A stretch of 64,000 bases of DNA from an uncultured Crocinitomix sp. (GCA_937136425.1 CAKZON010000070.1:124001-188000); one strand, 5' to 3'; counted from the first letter of the stretch, positions 8,802 to 17,752 are shown. Notes: generated by a model from the sequence alone, not told the origin. Program-made: numbers and translations.

Positions 8802-8847
8802 CAAAAATATCCTGTACTCCTTAATTCTATGTTAACCTAATGTTAAC
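8802..8847 (-). promoter_or_regulatory. Pho-box-like repeat and -7 promoter element of the ChrA gene
   Basis: Two GTTAAC palindromes at 8831-8836 and 8842-8847 give a TTAAC-N6-TTAAC repeat on either strand. On the minus strand a perfect TAnnTTTG element (TATTTTTG, 8809-8802) lies 21 bases after it and 13 bases before the ATG, so the expected 5' leader is only about eight bases. No gene in the other direction could use this box. Confidence 0.6.
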
Positions 8848-8870
8848 AATCTAGAGAAGGTATTTGTTCC

Positions 8871-8906
8871 ATAAAAAATACCACTTCAGCCTGCCAAAGT
8901 GGTATT
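8871..8906 (-). terminator. Rho-independent terminator of the porin gene
   Basis: A perfect 10-bp stem (AATACCACTT with AAGTGGTATT) and a 10-nt loop is followed on the minus strand by six T, 25 bases past the porin stop codon. Confidence 0.85.
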
Positions 8907-8931
8907 CATTTAATCTTAATTTGTTTCTACC

Positions 8932-10173
8932 TTAAAAGTGGATATCCATTTGTAATCTCCAAAATAGAATATCATCTTTTCCACCATTTGGAGCCGTGCT
9001 ATTAGCAAAGCCTTTCTCTCTATAACTTAAATCTGTTTGCACTTTTAATTTGTGACCTACAAAGTATTTTGAAAGACCTAATGTGTATTCTGTTTCGTTA
9101 TTACTTACACCAACCTCAGGTGTAATCATTGTGTAACGGCCAGTCACCTCAACATTGTTTTTGAACATCCAACCTGCTTGAACATTTAAACCTGTCCCTA
9201 CATAGTAAGTTCCTACAACTAAAGATGTATCTACATTATCATAAACATTGATTTCACCATCAGCTGTTGTTTTGTTAGCATATTCCGCCATGATTGAAAG
9301 TCCTTTATACTTGAACATTAAATCTGCAAATACAGTGTTCAATGTTTTTGCGTTACCGTAAGAACCATCTTCATTATAAATGAAACTACCACCTTGGCCG
9401 CGCTCTCTTGCTGCACGATCATTAATATCATAAGTAAATCCTAAAGCCAATTTTGGTTTTTCTTCGCGCTTGATAGCTGCTCCAACATAGTCTCCTTTTG
9501 ACTGAAATTTACCAAATGGCAACATTTCAACTCTGAATGTATAATCATACCCACCAATATTGTCAGCAGTTAAATTTCTTCCTTCACCCTGCGTTAATGC
9601 AGCTACTTCTTTTACAATAAAATTATTTCCAATTTTAAAGTGGTGCTTTAATTGAACTCCCATATCACGATCGATATTGAAACGACTGTTTAAACGAGAA
9701 CGATCAACCAATTGCAAGTTTGCTGAAGAGATAACACGCTCTCTGTTCCCAGGTAATTTAGCTTGTCCGGCTTTTAAAGAAAAGTTTCCATAAAAATTCC
9801 AATCTACAAAGGCATCTAAAATGAAACGCGGCGCATTATTATGCTCAGAATCGATTCCTCCACCAATGTCTCTATTGGTTAAACCAAACTCCATTTTATA
9901 TTTTAATTTTGGTGTAAACGCGTATCCATCAAACTTAAACCTTGATCGTCTAATTAAAAAATTACTTGATAAATCTTCTACATAACCAAAGTCATCATTT
10001 CTAACATCCCAGTTCGCTGCCATTAAGGTTTGAAATCGTACTCCAAAACGCATTGTAAAAGTTGAATCTTTACCAACTATGTTAATTCCTTTCCCAAATT
10101 TTTTAGGATTGTACTGTGCTGACACTCCTTGTGCAATCAACAATAAGACAAATACAGGTACTAATTTTTTCAT
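8932..10173 (-). CDS. Phosphate-selective porin O/P-like outer-membrane protein
   Basis: A 413-aa protein with a signal peptide cleaved near GVSA|Q (residue ~20) and a beta-barrel that looks like the OprO/OprP family: SLKAGQAKLPGNRERVISSA and MGVQLKHHFKIGNNF in the middle, and a final strand DILFWRLQMDIHF ending in Phe, as outer-membrane porins do. It would let phosphate or polyphosphate cross the outer membrane. It is divergent from the Na/Pi symporter gene across a 308-bp region with several TTAAC repeats, which supports joint control. Substrate selectivity cannot be judged by eye; some members of this family are general anion porins. Confidence 0.85.
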   Translation of the reverse strand: MKKLVPVFVLLLIAQGVSAQYNPKKFGKGINIVGKDSTFTMRFGVRFQTLMAANWDVRNDDFGYVEDLSSNFLIRRSRFKFDGYAFTPKLKYKMEFGLTNRDIGGGIDSEHNNAPRFILDAFVDWNFYGNFSLKAGQAKLPGNRERVISSANLQLVDRSRLNSRFNIDRDMGVQLKHHFKIGNNFIVKEVAALTQGEGRNLTADNIGGYDYTFRVEMLPFGKFQSKGDYVGAAIKREEKPKLALGFTYDINDRAARERGQGGSFIYNEDGSYGNAKTLNTVFADLMFKYKGLSIMAEYANKTTADGEINVYDNVDTSLVVGTYYVGTGLNVQAGWMFKNNVEVTGRYTMITPEVGVSNNETEYTLGLSKYFVGHKLKVQTDLSYREKGFANSTAPNGGKDDILFWRLQMDIHF

Positions 10174-10481
10174 TTCTTTTTTATTTGTTCAATGGCAGTT
10201 ATCCTGCCGATTAAATTCGGGACAAAGATTATATTTTATTAACATATATTTTACATTCATGATCTAAGCTTAACTATTTCTTAACATTGAATGAAAGTGA
10301 ATGAAGATTACCTACTTCTATAATCCCTATAGAGTATAGCTTAACTAACAGATCGACACATCTGCTTAAATCTATTGTTAACTAATTGGTGTGATTTCTT
10401 AACATAAGCTTAACATACAAAAAATACATAAGCTAAGGCTTTGACCTACTTTTGACCAAAATTTTAAATCAAATCATTAAA
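10174..10481. promoter_or_regulatory. Divergent porin / Na-Pi symporter control region with repeated TTAAC boxes
   Basis: This 308-bp gap holds several TTAAC units: 10239 paired with TTTAC at 10250, exact TTAAC-N6-TTAAC at 10270/10281 and at 10399/10410, and single units at 10341 and 10378. The 10399-10414 pair lies 32 bases before a perfect -7 element TACTTTTG (10447-10454) aimed at the symporter. For the porin a possible TAATCTTTG (10230-10222, minus) is present, but which repeat serves it is unclear. Confidence 0.6.
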
Positions 10482-12911
10482 ATGAAAAAATTTATCTCAG
10501 TCGTTGGACTCTTTCTTTTCGCAATAGGATTCGCCTTTGCAGAAGAACCAGTAATCGCTCCAGAAGAATTGGAAGCGGGAATGGATTCTATCGTTGAAAC
10601 TCAAATTCAAGCTCAGGCATTAAGTGCTGTTGGATTTGATTATGAATTTAAAAACGATAAAGATTCCTTGACATTAAAGCCATTTAAAACGGGTACTGCA
10701 ACCTTAACATGGGAGCAAGTTGGAAATGGATCTAATGTATCATTCAATTACCGCCCAATTGGAGAAGCGGCATGGACAACAGTTAACGTTTCAGGTGAGA
10801 CAAAGGAATTAAAATTAAATGATTTAGATGAAAACCTCATTTTTGAATTTAATTTCACTGCTGCTGGAACAAGTGTTCCTGAAAACGGAAATGGCAATTT
10901 CAATACGTTATCAGAATCTTTATTTAAAAACAACTCTGCAAAAGGAAAAGAAGAAGCATTTGAGGTTTCTTGGGCTATAGAGCACGATAAGTTAAACGAA
11001 ATCTTATCCGTTTATCCAGATGCAAGCTTTGTAATCAAATACAACACTAAAATTGGTGCTAAGCAAAATAAAGCTGACGAAAATAAAGCACCTTGGACTA
11101 AGATTGAAGACATTTCAATAAACTCTGTTAAGGAAAAGATTGCAGAACTTTCTGGTGGAGAAAATTATGTTTATAAAGTTGGTATGCACGCTGACGAAAA
11201 AACTTTTTGGTCTAAAAAGGGAAAAGTTAAAACAGAAAGAACTTGGGGTATTTTTAAACTATTAGTTCTTATTGGTGCCTTAGGAATGTTCATCTTTGGT
11301 ATGAAGATTATGAGTGAAGGTTTGCAAAAAGCAGCTGGATCTCGATTAAGAAACATGTTAGGGTCTATTACATCAAACAGAGTTTCTGGTGTATTAACTG
11401 GTTTCGGAATCACATCAATTGTACAATCCTCATCCGTTACGACGGTAATGACTGTAAGCTTTGTAAATGCTGGGTTATTAACATTAAGACAATCTGCAGG
11501 TGTAATGATGGGTGCTAACATTGGTACTACAATTACTGCTTGGTTAATTCTTGTTTTCGGATTTAAAGTAAGTTTAGGATCTTATGCATTAATCTTTATT
11601 GCATTTGGAGCTCCATTATTATTCTTTACAAAAGGAAAAGCTAAAACTTGGGCAAGTGTAATCATTGGTTTTGCACTCTTGTTTATGGGATTAGGTGAAT
11701 TGAAACACTCTGTACCTTCTTTAGGCGCTGATTCATCAATTGTACAATTCTTTATTGACTTTAAAGATGCTTGGTATGGTCCTGTAATGTTTGTTGCATT
11801 AGGAGCATTAGTAACTGTTGTTATTCAATCATCATCTGCTGCAATGGCCTTAACTATGACATTGGTTGCTGGAGGTGTAATTCCATTCGAAGTTGCATCA
11901 GCAATGATTTTAGGAGAAAACATTGGAACAACTATTACTGCAGAGTTAGCATCATTAATTGGTAATGTACATGCAAAGCGTTCAGCAAGAATTCACTCTT
12001 TGTTTAACATCATTGGGGTTACTTGGGCCATCTTATTGTTCCCACTTATCTTAAAAGCGATTGCATCATTTATTGAAGGTGATCCTTATACAGATGGTAA
12101 TGCTGCCAACTTAGGTTTAGCAATTTTCCACTCTGCATTTAACTTGTTAAACGTATTAATCTTATTACCATTTGTTCCATGGTTGGTTCGTATGGCTGAG
12201 AAGACAGTAAAATCTAAAGGAACTGCTGATGAAGAATTCCATTTAGATTATATCGGATCTGGAATGATGGGAACTCCTGACTTATCTATTTTCGAAGCGA
12301 AAAAAGAGGTTGCTAAATTTGGTGAATTGACTAGTAGAATGTCAGGATTCACTCAAAGTTTATTGACTGAACAAAACAAAAAAGTAAAAACGAAGCTACA
12401 TGATAAAGTAGCGAAATACGAAGAGATTACTGATAGAGTTGAGATTGAAGTTGCTACTTATTTAGCAAAAGTTTCAGAAGGTGAAATGTCTGAAGAAACT
12501 GCAGAACGCGTTCGTTCAATGAACAGTATTGTAAACGACCTTGAGCGAATTGGGGATATCTTCTATCAAATGTCAAAAGCGATTGAGCGTAAGGATGAGC
12601 AAAAGATTTGGTTTATTCCTGAGCAACGTGAAAGCTTGAAAGAAATGCTTGAATTAGTTGATGCAGCATTTACTATTATGGTTGAGAACTTAAATTCTGA
12701 TTGGGCAGGTGTATCAATTGATCCAGCCAACGCAGCAGAAAATGCGATCAACAAAAAACGTGATGAAATGCGTGCTGAGCATCTACAAAATCTAGGGAAA
12801 TCTGATTTCAATATGCAAAGTGGAATGATCTTTAGCAACTTATTCTCTTCATGTGAGAAAGTTGGTGACCATATCATTAACGTTACTGAAGCAATTACAG
12901 GAAAAATCTAA
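10482..12911 (+). CDS. Na/Pi cotransporter with N-terminal extracytoplasmic domain and PhoU-like tail
   Basis: ATG at 10482 is preferred over TTG at 10452 because it begins a clean signal peptide (MKKFISVVGLFLFAIGFAFA) and lies past the -7 element. The product is 809 aa: about 220 residues of beta-rich, fibronectin-like extracytoplasmic sequence, then a membrane domain from ~250 with two inverted NptA/PF02690 repeats (SIVQSSSVTTVM...GANIGTTITA and VVIQSSSAAMALTM...GENIGTTITA), then a helical PhoU-like cytoplasmic domain (~600-809). It imports phosphate with sodium across the inner membrane. The large N-terminal exported domain is uncommon for the family. A Pho-box-like repeat precedes the gene. 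Confidence 0.92.
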   Translation: MKKFISVVGLFLFAIGFAFAEEPVIAPEELEAGMDSIVETQIQAQALSAVGFDYEFKNDKDSLTLKPFKTGTATLTWEQVGNGSNVSFNYRPIGEAAWTTVNVSGETKELKLNDLDENLIFEFNFTAAGTSVPENGNGNFNTLSESLFKNNSAKGKEEAFEVSWAIEHDKLNEILSVYPDASFVIKYNTKIGAKQNKADENKAPWTKIEDISINSVKEKIAELSGGENYVYKVGMHADEKTFWSKKGKVKTERTWGIFKLLVLIGALGMFIFGMKIMSEGLQKAAGSRLRNMLGSITSNRVSGVLTGFGITSIVQSSSVTTVMTVSFVNAGLLTLRQSAGVMMGANIGTTITAWLILVFGFKVSLGSYALIFIAFGAPLLFFTKGKAKTWASVIIGFALLFMGLGELKHSVPSLGADSSIVQFFIDFKDAWYGPVMFVALGALVTVVIQSSSAAMALTMTLVAGGVIPFEVASAMILGENIGTTITAELASLIGNVHAKRSARIHSLFNIIGVTWAILLFPLILKAIASFIEGDPYTDGNAANLGLAIFHSAFNLLNVLILLPFVPWLVRMAEKTVKSKGTADEEFHLDYIGSGMMGTPDLSIFEAKKEVAKFGELTSRMSGFTQSLLTEQNKKVKTKLHDKVAKYEEITDRVEIEVATYLAKVSEGEMSEETAERVRSMNSIVNDLERIGDIFYQMSKAIERKDEQKIWFIPEQRESLKEMLELVDAAFTIMVENLNSDWAGVSIDPANAAENAINKKRDEMRAEHLQNLGKSDFNMQSGMIFSNLFSSCEKVGDHIINVTEAITGKI

Positions 12912-12934
12912 TTGTAGAATAAATTTTGAATAAC

Positions 12935-12966
12935 AAAAGGATGCTTTAAACGGCATCCTTTTTTTT
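12935..12966 (+). terminator. Rho-independent terminator of the Na/Pi symporter gene
   Basis: A perfect 10-bp stem (AAAAGGATGC with GCATCCTTTT) and an 8-nt loop runs into eight T, 23 bases past the stop. Confidence 0.9.
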
Positions 12967-13042
12967 GTTCATCAGTTTTTAAAATAGGCATCTATTTATA
13001 CTAGACCGCATAATTTTTTAATCTCTTTTACGTATTGGATAT

Positions 13043-13606
13043 ATGCGTTCCAAACCCCTCTTTCTAGTTTGCTTGTGCTTGTCTCTTATGACACTTTTTT
13101 ATTTAGTTTGGTGGAGTTTGCAAGAAGAACACAGTGGCTATTACTCGAATTTATACGGGTATACTATTGAGGATAAATTAGCTTTTGCCTCCATATTTAC
13201 ATTGTTTCTTATAATGCTGGTTTCATTTATCAAAGTTTGGCGCGACAAGAGATTCTTAAGCTTTTTATTAGGACCTGCATTGATATTCTTTTTATGGCTG
13301 CAAATTTTTGATAGCGGAGCTGAAATACTAAGGCTCAACGGTTGCTTTGAATCTATTTGCAGCGATATCTCCATAAAAGACAACGGCACGTTTTGGATTA
13401 CAGTTTCCACTCAAAACGACAGCTATCGTTATGATGGCAATTACATTATTAAAGAGGGAGTGATTCATCTTTACAATGAACCGAAGTTTGAATCATTTCA
13501 GCAACTGGAAGCAATTGGCAAAATAAAGCAAAAAAAATGTGTGGAAGTAAACGCCGCCGACTTTAGATTATGGAGCGGTTGTTTTACGTTACCCAAAACA
13601 GGTTAA
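13043..13606 (+). CDS. Hypothetical membrane protein, 187 aa
   Basis: Family not recognised. Three hydrophobic segments are visible at residues ~5-27 (LFLVCLCLSLMTLFYLVWW), ~47-65 (LAFASIFTLFLIMLVSFI) and ~73-90 (FLSFLLGPALIFFLWLQIF). A ~95-residue, probably extracytoplasmic domain follows, with four cysteines (CFESIC, KKCVE, SGCF) that could form disulfides. It stands alone between the symporter and the convergent arsM-like gene. No regulatory element stands out. Confidence 0.65.
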   Translation: MRSKPLFLVCLCLSLMTLFYLVWWSLQEEHSGYYSNLYGYTIEDKLAFASIFTLFLIMLVSFIKVWRDKRFLSFLLGPALIFFLWLQIFDSGAEILRLNGCFESICSDISIKDNGTFWITVSTQNDSYRYDGNYIIKEGVIHLYNEPKFESFQQLEAIGKIKQKKCVEVNAADFRLWSGCFTLPKTG

Positions 13607-13613
13607 TAAGGGC

Positions 13614-13646
13614 ATAAAAAACGCCCGAACAAAATGAACGGGCGTT
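13614..13646 (-). terminator. Terminator of the arsM-like gene (probably bidirectional)
   Basis: A perfect 8-bp GC-rich stem (AACGCCCG with CGGGCGTT) is followed on the minus strand by five T (13619-13615). It lies between two convergent genes. Confidence 0.75.
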
Positions 13647-13668
13647 AAGTTTTATCAATTATATTGGA

Positions 13669-14718
13669 TTAACAACAGTCGGCTGTTGTTCCATCTTCTA
13701 AGCTAAAAGGCATTGCGCCTCCGCATCCTTCAAATATTCCGTAATGTGTATCCCAAGTTCCGTAAAACTCAAAATGATCTTTAAAACGCGTATCATTTAA
13801 CATCATATAGGTATTTCCGCAAACAGTTATTATTTTACCTTTAGGAAAATGATGATGATCATCTAAATCATAAGCCGCTTCAGATCCTTTAATTGACCCT
13901 TTATATACAGCTGCTTGCCCATAATCCTCACAATCACTTTCCAATCCGTCCAATTTAAATAAACGGTAAGTCACTGAATAAAATTCCAACTCTCCTACTT
14001 TCTCTTCTACCTCCTTATTCTCAATTGTAATGGGTTTATTTTCAACCGCGCGAGGATCGGTAAACCCGGCCTTTTTAGCAAAGTTTAAAAAGTCATTCCA
14101 ATACAAAGCACCGCTCAAACATTCTCCCCATAATACGGGGTCTTTTTGCAAAGCAACAGGTACTCTTCTATCCGAATAAACATCTGAAAAATACATTTCG
14201 CCGCCTGGTTTCAATAAACGGTATGCATCATTCAATACTTTTTGTTTGTCACCTGCCAAGTTAACCACACAGTTAGAAATGATTAAATCAAAACTTCCTT
14301 CTTCAAAATCTAACTCATCTAATCGTTCAATATTTCCTTTAATGAAAGATACATTTGGTTTTGCATAACCAAATTTCTCAGTGTGATAATCAATATGTCG
14401 ATTAGCAACTTCTAATTGCTCATCTGTCATGTCTACTCCTACTACAAATCCGTTTTCTCCAACTAGTTTACTTGCAATATAACAATCGCGCCCACTACCT
14501 GACCCTAAATCTAATATTCGTAATCCTTCAACCTCAAATGGAATTGTTAATCCGCAGCCATAATACTTGGCTTGAACTTCATCATGCACTTCACTTAATG
14601 CATCTAAAATATATTTTGGTGGAGCCGTTAATGTACAACAAGCATTCGTTTTTAAGTCTTCAGAATTTCCTAACTCTTTCCCGTAATAATCTTTTACCTC
14701 CTCATGTAATGTCGCCAT
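13669..14718 (-). CDS. arsM: Arsenite S-adenosylmethionine methyltransferase-like protein
   Basis: A 349-aa class I methyltransferase. The SAM site is LRILDLGSGSGRDCYIASKL (~67-86) with VVGVDMTDEQL. The arrangement of cysteines matches ArsM: a CC pair near residue 27 (NACCTLTAPP), one in LIISNCVVNL and one in WGECLSGALYW, used to bind As(III). The C-terminus ends in another pair, ADCC. The enzyme would methylate arsenite to less retained forms. No arsR, acr3 or arsC gene is adjacent, so it stands alone here. The fold is sure; the arsenic substrate rests on the cysteine pattern. Confidence 0.82.
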   Translation of the reverse strand: MATLHEEVKDYYGKELGNSEDLKTNACCTLTAPPKYILDALSEVHDEVQAKYYGCGLTIPFEVEGLRILDLGSGSGRDCYIASKLVGENGFVVGVDMTDEQLEVANRHIDYHTEKFGYAKPNVSFIKGNIERLDELDFEEGSFDLIISNCVVNLAGDKQKVLNDAYRLLKPGGEMYFSDVYSDRRVPVALQKDPVLWGECLSGALYWNDFLNFAKKAGFTDPRAVENKPITIENKEVEEKVGELEFYSVTYRLFKLDGLESDCEDYGQAAVYKGSIKGSEAAYDLDDHHHFPKGKIITVCGNTYMMLNDTRFKDHFEFYGTWDTHYGIFEGCGGAMPFSLEDGTTADCC

Positions 14719-14786
14719 ACTTCAAATTAATTTTTTTAGTTAGTAGTTGAACTCGTCAAATACTTACAATTAATCAATGAAAAATT

Positions 14787-16406
14787 CTATCTAAAATGAT
14801 CTAATGCACTCTGTACATCCAAATCATCTTCTAAATAAACTGTATAATAACCGTTATCCTGCCAAACGTGTCTTGCAATTTCGGCTTTCATTCTATTTTT
14901 AATCACTTCTCTTGAAGTTACAATGTCAATTGGTTTGCGTTCAACTCCTAAAGTTTCGGCATAAGTTATAAATTGCTCAAACATACCTACCGTTACATTG
15001 AAGTCGCGATTAAATGCATCAAAATCTTTTAATCGAGCTCTATTCTTATCCAAATAATCAATTGCCCAATGATTAAAGGCCCCCATATAGTACAGTTCAG
15101 TTAAATAATAAGATGCTCCAGAGGTGTCATTAGGAATAAAGGTATCAGGATAAATTCCACCTCCCCCATACACTACTCGACCGCCTTCTGTCACAAATTT
15201 GAGCGACTCATCAAACTTCACACTATCCTCGTTCATTAATTCTCCGCTTTCAAATCGAGCGAAATAATCATTTTCATAATCCACCCCTTCGCCATATGGT
15301 TTTTGAATACTTCTACCTGTTGGTGTATAATAACGAGAAATGGTAATGCGCAAGGCGCTTCCATCCGTCAATTCTTTTTGGTCTTGAACTAATCCTTTAC
15401 CAAAAGAGCGTCTTCCCATAATGTACCCTCTATCATTATCTTGAATAGCACCTGCAACAATTTCACTTGCCGAGGCAGACAATGAGTTGATTAAAACAAC
15501 TACATCAGTTTCTTCTAATATTCCTCTTGAAGAAGACCAATAATCATCACGTGGTTCCATACGGCCTTCTGTGTAAACGATTAGTTTTCCAGCTTCCAAA
15601 AATTCATCTGCAATGTCTGTCGCATCTTCCATATAACCACCTCCATTATTTCTAAGATCAAAAACAAGTTTTTTCATTCCTTGATCTTTTAAGATTTGTG
15701 CGGCCTCACGAAATTCTTCTCCAGCAAAACGTGTAAAACTGTTCAATTTGATAAAACCAATATCAGGTGTTAACATAATGGCAGCATCAATACTACTTAC
15801 ACCTATTGAACCTCGAGTAATCGTTAAGTCTTTGATTAATCCTTTTCGATAAACTTTTACCTTTACTTCAGAACCTTCTGTTCCTTTCAGCAATTCCATC
15901 ACTTTTTCATTGGTCACATCTCCTTGCGCAATGTCTTCTCCATCCACTTCAATTAAACGATCTCCAGGAAACATCCCAGCTCTAAGAGAAGGTGAATTGG
16001 GCATAATATGCGTTGCAACTAACGTATCATTATGAATTAAAAAACGAATACCAACTCCTCCAAATTTACCAGCGAGCTGCTCATTTACACGTTCTAAATC
16101 GCGTGCTGGAATATATGAACTATGCGGATCCAATTCTTCAATCATTCCTTGAATAGAGCTTTCAATTAGCATTTCATTATCTACAGAATCCACATAATGA
16201 TCTTCAATAATTTCAAGAATTGCATTGAATTTATTACTGTTATCGGCTATTATTTGTTGTGTTCCACCACCTCCACTAGGAATAAACATAGTACCTAACC
16301 ACACACCAACAGCCAACGTAACTCCCATTAATATTGGAATAAGGAAAACGTAATTGCTTCCACTCGGTTCTTTCACCTCTTGCTTATTTTGTTCTCCTTC
16401 TGTCAT
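14787..16406 (-). CDS. S41-family C-terminal processing peptidase (CtpA-like)
   Basis: A 539-aa protein with one N-terminal membrane anchor (residues ~18-40) and a periplasmic body. A PDZ domain spans ~105-190 (GKFGGVGIRFL, PGDRLIEVDG) and the S41 protease domain ~200-390. The catalytic pair is visible as Ser314 (SASASEIVAGA) and Lys337 (RSFGKGLVQ). Beyond ~400 is a C-terminal extension usual in Bacteroidota homologues. It trims or degrades envelope proteins from their C-termini. Its ATG overlaps the stop of the dCMP deaminase gene by four bases, so the two are co-transcribed and translationally coupled. Confidence 0.93.
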   Translation of the reverse strand: MTEGEQNKQEVKEPSGSNYVFLIPILMGVTLAVGVWLGTMFIPSGGGGTQQIIADNSNKFNAILEIIEDHYVDSVDNEMLIESSIQGMIEELDPHSSYIPARDLERVNEQLAGKFGGVGIRFLIHNDTLVATHIMPNSPSLRAGMFPGDRLIEVDGEDIAQGDVTNEKVMELLKGTEGSEVKVKVYRKGLIKDLTITRGSIGVSSIDAAIMLTPDIGFIKLNSFTRFAGEEFREAAQILKDQGMKKLVFDLRNNGGGYMEDATDIADEFLEAGKLIVYTEGRMEPRDDYWSSSRGILEETDVVVLINSLSASASEIVAGAIQDNDRGYIMGRRSFGKGLVQDQKELTDGSALRITISRYYTPTGRSIQKPYGEGVDYENDYFARFESGELMNEDSVKFDESLKFVTEGGRVVYGGGGIYPDTFIPNDTSGASYYLTELYYMGAFNHWAIDYLDKNRARLKDFDAFNRDFNVTVGMFEQFITYAETLGVERKPIDIVTSREVIKNRMKAEIARHVWQDNGYYTVYLEDDLDVQSALDHFR

Positions 16407-16825
16407 AACTCTTTAATATGATTAATTGCGATACCAAATTCTTTTAAAAATTCGATCCCAGAAATATCTTTATACTCGTTTAAATAAACCACCCTTTTAA
16501 TTCCTGCCTGAATAACAAGTTTACTACATTCTTTACATGGAGAAAGGGTAATGTATAATGTGGCGCCTTCTGCATTTTGAGAAGAACGTACAACCTTCAA
16601 TAAAGCATTTGCTTCTGCATGCAAAACATACCAATGTGTATCTCCATTTTCATCTTCGCACGAATTGGTAAAGCCAGATGGTGTTCCATTATATCCGTCA
16701 GAAATAATCGTATTATTCTTAACGATTAATGCACCTACTTGCTTGCGATTACAATGAGAAAGTTTTGCCCATTCCTGCGCCATTCTCAAATATGCTTTGT
16801 CGTATTTTTCTTGTTTTTTATCCAC
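16403..16825 (-). CDS. dCMP deaminase (ComEB-like zinc deaminase)
   Basis: A 140-aa deaminase with zinc motifs HAEANALLKV (His ligand and catalytic Glu) and SPCKECSKLVIQAG (two Cys ligands). It converts dCMP to dUMP for thymidylate synthesis. The start used is GTG at 16825 (MDKKQEKYDKAYLRMAQEWA), which fits family length. It is the first gene of a two-gene unit with the S41 peptidase and overlaps it by four bases. The substrate could also be free cytidine or a tRNA base, but the length and the N-terminal YDKAYLRMAQEWAKLS region favour dCMP. Confidence 0.9.
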   Translation of the reverse strand: MDKKQEKYDKAYLRMAQEWAKLSHCNRKQVGALIVKNNTIISDGYNGTPSGFTNSCEDENGDTHWYVLHAEANALLKVVRSSQNAEGATLYITLSPCKECSKLVIQAGIKRVVYLNEYKDISGIEFLKEFGIAINHIKEL

Positions 16826-17036
16826 TTTATAAAAGGCTAACTTGTAAAGGTAAGGAAGTAAAGTTTTGAATTTACTAAAATTCGTTAATTTTTGATAAAT
16901 GGTAAGACCTTGATAAGAGTGTACTTTGACACTTTAGTTCTTAATTTCAATAATGTAATGTGATATTTTTTTGAATTCAACATTGAATTGCTCTCAGTGT
17001 CAAACAACAAGAAGGAATTTATTGTTCAAAGAATTC

Positions 17037-17747
17037 TTATTTACCCAAACCGTATTTAAGAATACACCAGATAGCACGAAAACCATCTTTCCAGCCAATT
17101 TTTTTTCCTTGCTCCTCTGTCCTGGCATTATAAGTAATTGGAACCTCTGCCCATTTTAGTGATTTATTTTTAGCAAGTTTGGCTGTTATTTCTGGCTCAA
17201 AACCAAAACGCTTTTCCACTAGATTCAGCGATTTAAACTCTTTGGTAGGAACCAATTTATAACAAGTCTCCATATCCGTAATTTTAATTCCAAAAATCCA
17301 ATTGGATAAGCGAGTTAAAAAACTATTCGCCAAATTGCTTAGCAACGATCCACCTTTCACTTTGGCACCAAGAAAACGAGATCCATAGACCACATCAGCA
17401 TTGCCCTCAGTTACGGCTTTTATTAAAAAATTAATCTCTTTCGGTTCCAATTCCAAATCGGCATCTTGAATAATAGTATAATCTCCCGTTGCTTTTTTTA
17501 TTCCTGTATGAATGGCACCGCCTTTACCTTGATTTTTTTCATGATGCAAAATAGTGATGATAGAACTGTTTAAAACTACCGCGGCGGTCTCAATCTCATC
17601 ACGGGTTCCATCTGTTGAGCAATCATTTACAACAATGATTTCTTTTTCAATTCCACCAACCAACTCCAAGTTACTAATCACATGCATTACTTCGGCAATT
17701 GTTCGCGCCTCATTATACACTGGAATTATTATGGAGAGTTTTTGCAT
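17037..17747 (-). CDS. Family 2 glycosyltransferase, dolichol-phosphate mannosyltransferase-like
   Basis: A 236-aa single-domain GT-A enzyme with [19 protein letters not shown] at the N-terminus, [21 protein letters not shown] (metal-binding DxD-type motif) and a TDMETCYKL motif typical of polyprenyl-phosphate sugar transferases. It lacks C-terminal membrane helices, so it resembles the soluble DPM1-type enzymes. It would transfer a sugar from a nucleotide donor to polyprenyl phosphate. A perfect TATCTTTG element lies five bases before the ATG, implying a leaderless mRNA. It stands alone on its strand. Confidence 0.88.
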   Translation of the reverse strand: MQKLSIIIPVYNEARTIAEVMHVISNLELVGGIEKEIIVVNDCSTDGTRDEIETAAVVLNSSIITILHHEKNQGKGGAIHTGIKKATGDYTIIQDADLELEPKEINFLIKAVTEGNADVVYGSRFLGAKVKGGSLLSNLANSFLTRLSNWIFGIKITDMETCYKLVPTKEFKSLNLVEKRFGFEPEITAKLAKNKSLKWAEVPITYNARTEEQGKKIGWKDGFRAIWCILKYGLGK

Positions 17748-17752
17748 GGCGT

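Noticed and set aside
10452-10481. TTG at 10452 as start of the Na/Pi symporter
   Set aside because: It lies inside the TACTTTTG promoter element, and the signal peptide begins at ATG 10482.
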